From Gremmenia infestans (lineage: Eukaryota > Ascomycota > Leotiomycetes > Helotiales > Hamatocanthoscyphaceae): a stretch of 64,000 nt of DNA. The stretch is taken from the NCBI GenBank assembly GCA_032629725.1, contig JAFEVB010000004.1, forward strand, positions 682,001 to 746,000. The letters run 5' to 3'. The first letter of the stretch is position 1. The number at the start of each line of letters is the position of its first letter. The translations under genes and the position numbers were made by a program. Below the pieces are notes generated by a model that ran no database searches, was not told the origin of the DNA, and saw only the letters and a program-made list of their open reading frames with translations. Of the stretch, positions 21,304 to 29,005 are shown piece after piece.

Positions 21304-23277
21304 CTATCCAGGAATCGCATAAGCCTCCATTTCATCCCCAAGCAATTTAGCAAACGAGACAAACAAGCGATCGACCCCACTCGTCCACTCCTCACCAAGA
21401 AGACTCGTAACAATGCCATCGCGTCCATAATGGTTGCGGTTCTGGAACAAGTCATTGAAGAAAGATTGGGTGATGTTATTCGCGTCGGTCCAATTCTGGC
21501 GCTCTTGCCACATGGCATACAGCATGTAGCACCACCAGAAGAAAATCAGTTGCAAGAGGATGTTGATAGATGTCTTTAGTACGTCTGGGCGATTGAGGGG
21601 GTCTGGGTGTTTGATTCCTTCCCAGAGATTTTGTTCAACGGGTATGGTGCTCGGGTCGTTGATATCGATGTTTTCGATTCCCTCTTCTTCGCCCTCTCCA
21701 AGCGGGTACAGCTTTTCAACCTCCTCTGGTGTCAGGATCCGCAAGGTACTAATCCCGACTCCTTGGGGTAGTGGTAGAATAGGTAGCGTGGCAGTCGTTG
21801 CTCGATCCTGTGAGGCAATTATGAACTTCTCTCTGGTGTCCGCTGGGGGAGGAGCAGGGTCGAGGAAAGGTGAAAGATCCGTTTTGGGGCTTATGCCTTC
21901 GCCATTTCCTCCTCTAACAACACGCGCCATTTGACTGTGAATAGAGGTTCGTGTAGGATCAAACCTGTAGCCGGCATCGTCAGGAGGCTCTTGGAAGTCG
22001 GATGCCCAGCTGTCACTCCTTGTGGTGCTTACGGTGTCCATGGTGCTAACGGTGTTGGAGCGATAACGTGTTGGCTCGTTGCCAGGGGGGGTCTTAGTAC
22101 CACTGCCTTCAGGGAGGTTGTCCTCAGAAGCAGGAGTCTTGCCATCACCTTTAGGAATGCTATTGCCGCTGTCATTACGTGGAGGTGCTGGACGAAGTGG
22201 TGCTTTGGGATCAAAAGGAGGTGACGGGGAAGATCCAGATGGAAGTATACCATGGCGCCTGCGAAAAAGAGTATCGCGATTGATAGTTTTTTGGATGGAA
22301 AAACTGCAGAGGACCAGTAAATCGTACCAGACCCAGAGAAGATGCGTTAAGGTCAACTCGCGGGATGATGGAGCCCAGCCAGGAACCTTTCTGATGATCC
22401 GTATAATCTTTTTGACAAATCGAGGTCGACTAGGCTTGCGATCAACCTCAACCTTTTCCTCATCGTCAGAGGACGACAACTCTTCCTCAGAGCTGGATAC
22501 TTCCTCTCCGGCAGGCTTCTCTTCAAACTCGAACTCGTTGGAAAGATTCCTCGGTCTGCCACCTTTCTGCTCTTTCGGCTTGGCTGTCGTGCGGTAAGCT
22601 TCGGGATCTAGGTCGAAGCGGGGCATCTCAGCGCGCGCCTTCTCAATCTGATGTACGAGATCGGCCGAGATACTTTTCTCCTTTTCCACGTCGAGGTTGA
22701 GTTGCTCCAAGTGATGGTTTCTCTGCCGCAAGTCTTTGAGCTCCTTCCACGCTTCATCCCGCTCCTCCGTGAGGGACTGATTCATGGCAAGCAATTCTTT
22801 GGCATCGCTCCGGATGGTGGCGGTGTCTTTTTCGTTGTTGTCTAATTGACGCTGCAACCTGTCACGCTCGTCTTTGAGCTGGTCGGTTTCGGCGCCCGCG
22901 GAAGTAAAACTGGCTGTGAGATTCTCATTCTCGCCGTGGAGTTGCTTCTGCTCCTCTAGGGTGCTCTCCCACTCGCGTTTCTGGCTTTCGAGGTCGAGTC
23001 GCGCGACGCGAAGCTGGATCTCAAGCTCACCCACCTTTTTGTCGGCCGCGTCCTTCTCTATTCCTCCCTCTTCCAACTGTTTTTCATAGTACGCGATTTG
23101 GGCTTCCCGCTCCTCGAATTTGCGTTTCCATTTCCCAGCTTCCAACTCCAACCGCTCATTTTCTGACACAGAGTCCATGTTGCCTGTGGTTTGGTTTGGT
23201 GCACGTGTGTTGTCGTGGCGGGCGCTTTGATTGTCGAGGTCGCTGCCGCTTGGCGCTGGTGCCTTCTTCTTCGGCAT
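21304..23277 (-). CDS. Coiled-coil protein with C-terminal membrane segments
   Basis: A single exon encodes 657 residues. Residues about 38-215 form a long, strongly charged coiled coil (repeats such as ERLELEAGKWKRKFEEREAQ, with many E/K/Q and regularly spaced Leu). An acidic serine block (EEVSSSEEELSSSDDEEKVE) follows, then a basic RFVKKIIRIIRKV stretch leading into one hydrophobic segment (LTHLLWVWYDLLVLCSF). A proline-rich linker follows. A second hydrophobic segment near the C-terminus (SINILLQLIFFWWCYMLY) is followed by a conserved-looking soluble tail (QNWTDANNITQSFFNDLF). I do not recognise the family by name. The layout (long cytosolic coiled coil, membrane hairpin near the end) fits an organelle or nuclear-envelope tether or scaffold, which is inference only. 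Confidence 0.85.
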   Translation of the reverse strand: MPKKKAPAPSGSDLDNQSARHDNTRAPNQTTGNMDSVSENERLELEAGKWKRKFEEREAQIAYYEKQLEEGGIEKDAADKKVGELEIQLRVARLDLESQKREWESTLEEQKQLHGENENLTASFTSAGAETDQLKDERDRLQRQLDNNEKDTATIRSDAKELLAMNQSLTEERDEAWKELKDLRQRNHHLEQLNLDVEKEKSISADLVHQIEKARAEMPRFDLDPEAYRTTAKPKEQKGGRPRNLSNEFEFEEKPAGEEVSSSEEELSSSDDEEKVEVDRKPSRPRFVKKIIRIIRKVPGWAPSSRELTLTHLLWVWYDLLVLCSFSIQKTINRDTLFRRRHGILPSGSSPSPPFDPKAPLRPAPPRNDSGNSIPKGDGKTPASEDNLPEGSGTKTPPGNEPTRYRSNTVSTMDTVSTTRSDSWASDFQEPPDDAGYRFDPTRTSIHSQMARVVRGGNGEGISPKTDLSPFLDPAPPPADTREKFIIASQDRATTATLPILPLPQGVGISTLRILTPEEVEKLYPLGEGEEEGIENIDINDPSTIPVEQNLWEGIKHPDPLNRPDVLKTSINILLQLIFFWWCYMLYAMWQERQNWTDANNITQSFFNDLFQNRNHYGRDGIVTSLLGEEWTSGVDRLFVSFAKLLGDEMEAYAIPG

Positions 23278-23699
23278 TGAATCTACTGTATCGCGAACCT
23301 ATCGCGAAAAGGACCAATGCAATGCAATGAAAGTTTGGCCCGCTGCCTTGTTGTGAATTTATATGATAATAGTAAATATCTGATATTTTACTTATCGCAT
23401 CTAATTAATTGCAGAATGAATTGATGTTGAGAGAGAACTTCTTCCACCTTTGCATTCCACAGCCGCATCCGGAATGTTCGTTCTTACACTGTAGCATTCC
23501 TACGCCCTGCCTGGCAGCCAGCGTTCAGCCTGAACCTACAGGCGGGGAAGAGTGATATCAAGGCCATATATATTCTCTATACCATTCTTTCTAATCATTT
23601 CAGTTATTTCTTCTTTATGACCTTCAAATTTGCGATGTCCAAATAAAAAGTCAACATGTGGCCCCATCTGCTCCGTATATACCGTATAGTACCTACACC
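23278..23699. other. Intergenic
   Basis: This 422-bp gap between two minus-strand genes contains the promoter of the coiled-coil gene. No feature was seen. Confidence 0.55.
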
Positions 23700-25130
23700 T
23701 CACCTCCTCGACTTCGCAATCCTTCTCCTTATGACCTGCACACAAACCTTCAAATCCACAGTTGCGAACCTCGAATGCGGATCAGACGCATTCATCGTTT
23801 TGACCTCCGGTTCAATCCTAGGCAACATAACTCCCTCCTTCCCAATATCCAACCATTCTTTCCCCTTATTCTTCTTTAAACCCCGCTCTTTCTGCGCAAT
23901 TTCATCTCTCAAAGAGCAAGTTTTCAGAATCCTCTCCCCAGCCCTTTCCTTTGACTCCAACTCAAACGGATACATGGGCTCCGTATGCAAAAGTGCCATC
24001 TCACAATCCAACTTCTTCAATTTCTTAAGATGCGGAAGTGCATACCCAAGCTCCGACCAGAACAGCGAGCAATCAAGCACTATTTCTTCCAGTGTCTCAC
24101 ACGCTGAGCTCAACGACGGAAGAAAATGCCTCCAGGGATTCCCATACAAGTAAGGATTCTTAATCTTGTATAATTCTCGGCCTTGCGCAGGCCGTCGCCC
24201 ATGCCCGACTAAACGGAGATTGTTAGGGTCGGTGGCAAAGTAGAAAGATCGCAGGTTCTTGCTCGCGAACATGCACAGCGCGTAGCTCATTAACATATCT
24301 GTGCCATGCTGTCGGTACCCAAGATAGACATGCAGAGCGAGCGGCGCGGCCGTCTCGAGGTCTCCTCGAGGGGGTGGTGAGGGCTGCCTGTGTCCTGCTC
24401 TAGCGAATAAATCCGTTGCCTCGCGAGGAGTTCGTAGACTTGAACTTGCCTCAATACCCACGTCCTCAGCCAGATCCACAATTGGTTTAGTCACAATGTC
24501 AGAATACCCCTTTGGTAATATACTCAAATCCTCCATCTCCCTAATCTCCCTTGGGGCGTACCCCCTGAAATCCTGCTGCACGCTCTCCCCCTGACACACG
24601 ACAATGACACTCAACTCATCGCCAAACACCTCGCTCACGTCCCGCAGGATATCCATCCACATCGCCATGCACAGTCCCTTTTGCTCACGCGGCCACGCCC
24701 ACCACTTAGAATCGAGCATGAACCTTGTGAGCGGCTTGCCGTCCGCTGCACCTTTCATATTCCTCAGCTTCTGCACTAGGCTATGAGTACCATTCCGGTC
24801 TCCACGTGTCCAGAACTCATAGAACGGTTCTGGATCTGGACGCCCAGGACTCGGGGCCGAGTCATCTGGAGCTGGGAGTTCTAGAATCAGGTTCGAGCAT
24901 ACGTGCCGCGAGAGGTAGATGGAGCGCAGAGCGCGACATGTTGCCGCGAGGTGCAGAGGCCCGGCGTCGCTGAGTATCCAGTGTGCGTCTGCGCGCGGGT
25001 TTTCTGGTCCTTGTTCTGGAGTGAAGCTGAGGGGAGAAGCGAGACTGTAGCGTGGACCTGAGGTGTTGCGTTGGAGGGCATGGTAGATGAGGGTGAGGAT
25101 CTCGGGGGCGAGAGAGGTCAGTGAGGTCAT
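23700..25130 (-). CDS. F-box-like domain protein of unknown function
   Basis: A single exon encodes 476 residues. The N-terminus (LTSLAPEILTLIYHAL followed by GPLHLAATCRALRSIYL) resembles the F-box pattern: Leu-Pro-like start, ILxLI helix, then LAATCRxLRxI. In fungi, F-box proteins of this type recruit substrates to SCF ubiquitin ligases. The remainder contains leucine-rich stretches (SACETLEEIVLDCSLFWSELGYALPHLKKLKKLDCEM read in parts), consistent with a degenerate leucine-rich or F-box-associated region. The C-terminus is basic (VIRRRIAKSRR). No specific target can be inferred. The start ATG at 25130 is the only one that keeps the F-box-like helix. Confidence 0.75.
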   Translation of the reverse strand: MTSLTSLAPEILTLIYHALQRNTSGPRYSLASPLSFTPEQGPENPRADAHWILSDAGPLHLAATCRALRSIYLSRHVCSNLILELPAPDDSAPSPGRPDPEPFYEFWTRGDRNGTHSLVQKLRNMKGAADGKPLTRFMLDSKWWAWPREQKGLCMAMWMDILRDVSEVFGDELSVIVVCQGESVQQDFRGYAPREIREMEDLSILPKGYSDIVTKPIVDLAEDVGIEASSSLRTPREATDLFARAGHRQPSPPPRGDLETAAPLALHVYLGYRQHGTDMLMSYALCMFASKNLRSFYFATDPNNLRLVGHGRRPAQGRELYKIKNPYLYGNPWRHFLPSLSSACETLEEIVLDCSLFWSELGYALPHLKKLKKLDCEMALLHTEPMYPFELESKERAGERILKTCSLRDEIAQKERGLKKNKGKEWLDIGKEGVMLPRIEPEVKTMNASDPHSRFATVDLKVCVQVIRRRIAKSRR

Positions 25131-27184
25131 GCTTGTACCATAATAATACTGATAATGATAATGGGAAAATTCACCGATGTTATTCGGGTCTGAGGAGCGT
25201 CTAAAGAGTGTAATAACGAGATTGTTATGAATTTTAATGTTTGGTTTGCTGTTGTGAGAGGTTGACTGCTCGTGTTAGGGGATTTGGACACCTAATGTTT
25301 AGTGCTTCGCGCTATAATATTAGTGGGGTATGTGCCCTCGTTACTCCCTATTAAGGCTGGAATATACCATTTTGTGTGTGACCAGATGGATCAGAAACCA
25401 AATTTTGGACAGAAACAATGTAAGACTATATAGAATAAAAATCCAAAAATAGAGTCATGTGGGGTTATTCGGACTAACAGCTGCGTTCAAGGAAGTTGTA
25501 CGGAGTAAAGCGCTTGTAAAAAGGGGTGTTGATTCGATTAGTAATAATCTATCTGCTTCGAGGCTAGCTAGACCTGGTCGAATAAGAGCTCATATTCGTA
25601 TAAAACTCTACAGAGGATAAATGCACCGGACCTTCATAAACAAGAAGAAAGTGAGATTCTGACCCCATTGTAAACGAAAATATTGTAAGAGAGCCCTGAG
25701 GGCCTCAAGCTGGAGGCCTTGAAGTTAGATCCCGGAGGCATGTACTTATCCACTTCAGTTACCTCTACCGCTCATCTCATTGCCTGGGCCGCTATCAGTC
25801 GCGATACTGGAATCGAGGTCTTTCTCGATGCTAGGAAGAGGATTTGCAGCAGCATCTTATTCACCAAACATGGCCATATTGCCTTCTCCCCGCTTGTGGA
25901 TGGAGTTGGGAAGGCCCCAGAGAGTCCTTGTATGTAATTGTATCTCTTTGCATCAGGATGGACAGGAGTAGAGGGACATTTTTAGTTATAAGAACGGGTG
26001 TCTGAGAGTTGTGGTCTTGAAGTCATAATTCTAGCTGGAAGGTGGTTTCCGAGATTATGGATGCCTGAGTGGTGAGGAAGAGATAGCATGTTTTATAATT
26101 CCTGTTCCAGAGGCTTGATGTGGCCTCATACTCGCATCAAGTCTCAGATGACAGCCCTGGAAGAAGTTCCCTTAATCAAGGTTCGATTAGGGTAGCTGAA
26201 GACCACAAGCACAATCATGCTGACCATTATGAGATTGGGTAATAGATGTGTTTCGTGGCACTCTTGAGATCTAAGGAAAGTTGGTTTGATGACAGCTACT
26301 AGGTTGTGCAGCGAGATGCTAAGATTACAATCTGGGGATACTGAATCAACGATCCTAATTTCACGGAAGCCCGTAATTAGCCTCGTATTGTCCTTTCGGT
26401 AATCCCGGGTCTCATAGTCCTTCAAGTGTTGACGGAGGCCGAGGCGAGCCTACTTTCTTGAATCCAGACCGGATATAACCGTTTACTCTGCCATTGCACA
26501 CACGGAAGGAAGTGATTGAAATGAACGCAGCCATAGAGCGGAGGAAGAAATATAAAGTCCAGGTTTTGCGCGCCAAAATGAGGAACTGAAAAGGGGAATG
26601 TCCGGACTCCCAGAAGGCGGAGACTTCCATATGAAAATTGTATTACAAACCAACCTGCGAGAATGCTGGATCGCATAGAAATCCCAAATGAGAGCTGTGT
26701 CGCTGCGGAGACTTTAATGGGCGGCGGATTACAGAGAGATCAGCCTTACAAGAAATACCACCGTTGAGATGAGTGTCAGAATCCCGTGGAAATGCAATTG
26801 CTAGGAATAGAGTCTTCATATTTCTCTCTGCGTATACTGGCCAATATAGGTAGTTGAAAACTTGCTCCCATTGGTCAGTAGTGCGTGGTAAGTTCAGATC
26901 ATCGTAGTGAGAAGGGCCTCGCGTTTAGATTTGTCGCCGCGACCAACCAAGTCCGGTGGAAATGTCACTTTATCAAGAATGCGGCTGATCAGCCTTGCAT
27001 GTTGAAAATATTACACCTGGATGGCAATCAAAGGGTAAGAGAGACTTGAGTATTTCTTGGATTGGGTGACAACTTCGGAGTCCGAGAAACTTGTGATACC
27101 ACAGTGAAGTATTTAAGAAGACAGGATGTCGCCAGCAGTCACGCTAGACTCTGCAACCTAATTGAAATAACTTTGGATGTCAAT
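25131..27184. other. Gene-poor intergenic region
   Basis: About 2 kb with no supportable gene. Overlapping short ORFs at 25719-25971 (plus) and 26144-26676 (minus) show no recognisable domain. They may be remnants of decayed genes, like the neighbouring pseudogene. No repeat was identified. Confidence 0.5.
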
Positions 27185-28448
27185 ATGACAAAATCCCTGA
27201 ACATTATTGTTTGCGGTGCTGGAATTGCCGGTATGTCTATCCGGAAAACAACCTTGCCTCCTCTTTGGTCGTGTTCTAGAGGTTCGCAACATCGATACAA
27301 GATGTTGCGCGATATTTAGACATGGCTACGGATCTTTCAAATAATTAGTGCTAACTATATTCCAGGACCGGGGGTTGCAATTGCGTTGAAAGAAAGGGCC
27401 ACCAAGTCTCCGTTGTCGAAGCGGCATCCCAGCCCCAAGGAATTGGCGCCGGCATACAGATACCCCCAAACAGTTCGAAAATTCTCAAGTCATGGGGTTC
27501 GGAAACGAAATTTATGGCCAAAATCATGTGGCCAAAAAGCGTGGCAATCAGGCGGTATGCAACCGGAGAAGTGTTTGGTAGATCTGAAATGAATCCTATT
27601 CTGCAAGACAAATATGGATTTCCGTAAGTCCCTTTGTCCTATAGAACTTGGTCATTAGATGATCCCGTTAGTTACTGGTTCATCCATCGTACCGATTATC
27701 AGAACAATCTCTATGATGCAGCTGTAGAGGCTGGCATTCAAATTCTGCTCGGGACTTCCATTGAGAGCGTTGACGACGAAGGGCCGACCATTATACACGA
27801 AAGCGGTAAAGAATTGACAGCATACCTCATTGTGGAAGCTGATGGTGTTCGGATGGTGTTCGGATGGTGTTCGCTCAAGAACTAGAGCATCTGTCTTGAA
27901 GGAGGATGTCGAAGCTCTGGAATCTTCCGAATGCGCTTACCGCGCGACTGTACCAGTGGATCTAATGAATTCGGATCCTGACCTTGCTCATCTTATGATG
28001 GATGTCAACGCAAAATTGTGGCTAGGGCCGGATGGATATATCATGGGATATCCAATTCGAAGTGGAGGACTGTACAACTTGGTCCTTGTGAGCCCAGGTA
28101 AAGCGAGCGTCGGAAAGCAGCCCAAGGAGCCGCTGTATCGTTTGAAGACGGAACAGCATTGACGGAATGTCTTGATCGAGTCACCGATTTGGTAGATCTC
28201 TCGCCAGTGCTGCGAACATCTCAGGATCTCGCTGTGAGACGATTTCAGAGGCAGCATTGTCCCTGGTGAACCTCTGGCATCTGCACGATGGACCAGATCA
28301 GGAGGGAAGAGGCCTCATGATGAAGCAGGACATGACCAACACCGTCGGGGTAACATCCGATAGTAAATCAAGCTTTGCCATGATGAGGGACAAGTTCGTG
28401 CCTTGGATGTTTGGGTATGATACTGTGAGAGAAGCAAGCGTGGGTTGA
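27185..28448 (+). pseudogene. Broken FAD-dependent monooxygenase (salicylate-hydroxylase-like)
   Basis: Recognisable pieces, in order, from at least three reading frames: LNIIVCGAGIAG (FAD GxGxxG site) in 27185-27230; an intron to 27365; PGVAIALKERGHQVSVVEAA; GIGAGIQIPPNSSKIL; YWFIHRTD after a second intron (27624-27671); an IVEADGVRSRTR-like DG site; then AAQGAAVSFEDGTALTE, normally just after the GD motif; and finally WHLHDGPDQE. This is the class A flavin monooxygenase order. Breaks are a 1-nt shift near 27395-27400, an 11-bp unit present three times at 27841-27873 (shift plus early stop), loss of the segment carrying the GD motif at about 28110, and a further shift near 28225-28255. The remaining coding logic is clear, but no intact product can be made. 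Confidence 0.85.
27841..27873. repeat. 11-bp unit tandemly triplicated inside the pseudogene
   Basis: Three perfect adjacent copies of GATGGTGTTCG. One copy restores the expected ADGVRSRTRAS reading. The two extra copies add 22 nt, which shifts the frame and brings a stop at the following AAC-TAG. Confidence 0.95.
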
Positions 28449-29005
28449 GTTGGAGAGGTCCACTGCTAACCACAGCTAGGTAAACATGTTCTTGAATAGT
28501 CACTTGACGAGGTCTTGTATCTCGAGCAATTGATCAAGGCGGATTCCTTTCCTTGGGGCAATAAAGCGGATCGCGTGGCGTTGGGTTCTGTAGATAATTG
28601 TAGATGCTTGCAGTGCTCATGAAGATACTGTAATGGAATTTTGTATAGCTTGAGAAGCAACTTTCCTCCACTTATAAGGACGAAGCGCGAGAATAATAAT
28701 AATTTGTCCATGTCGGTCTAAGCAAGGTAGAAAATAGGCAGATAATCACGTGAAAACAAAGCGTGCACCGATTAGGTCTAGCTTTGTGGCCAGATTATCA
28801 GCACCAGCCAGCCAGCCTTGCATAAATAAAACGTCCTGCCCCGCCAAAAAATTGACATGAACGACAAGGCCGACATCTCAAAATCATCTCTAACTTTCAC
28901 ACCCAATTTAGCAGACCTATCTCCTTTGGTCAAATCTCCTTGAGCCAGCATAGGAAATCATCATATACCTTTTTACGAGACTTTGGGGGGCAGAAATCAA
29001 CTAAT
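28449..29005. other. Intergenic
   Basis: This 557-bp gap holds the pseudogene 3' flank and the NC2-beta promoter. No other gene is seen. Confidence 0.55.

Noticed and set aside
25719..25971. Two short plus-strand ORFs upstream of the monooxygenase pseudogene
   Set aside because: Different frames over the same bases and no motif.
26144..26676. Overlapping minus-strand ORFs with some hydrophobic stretches
   Set aside because: They fall in two frames without usable splice sites; no family recognised. Possibly gene remains, but not supportable.
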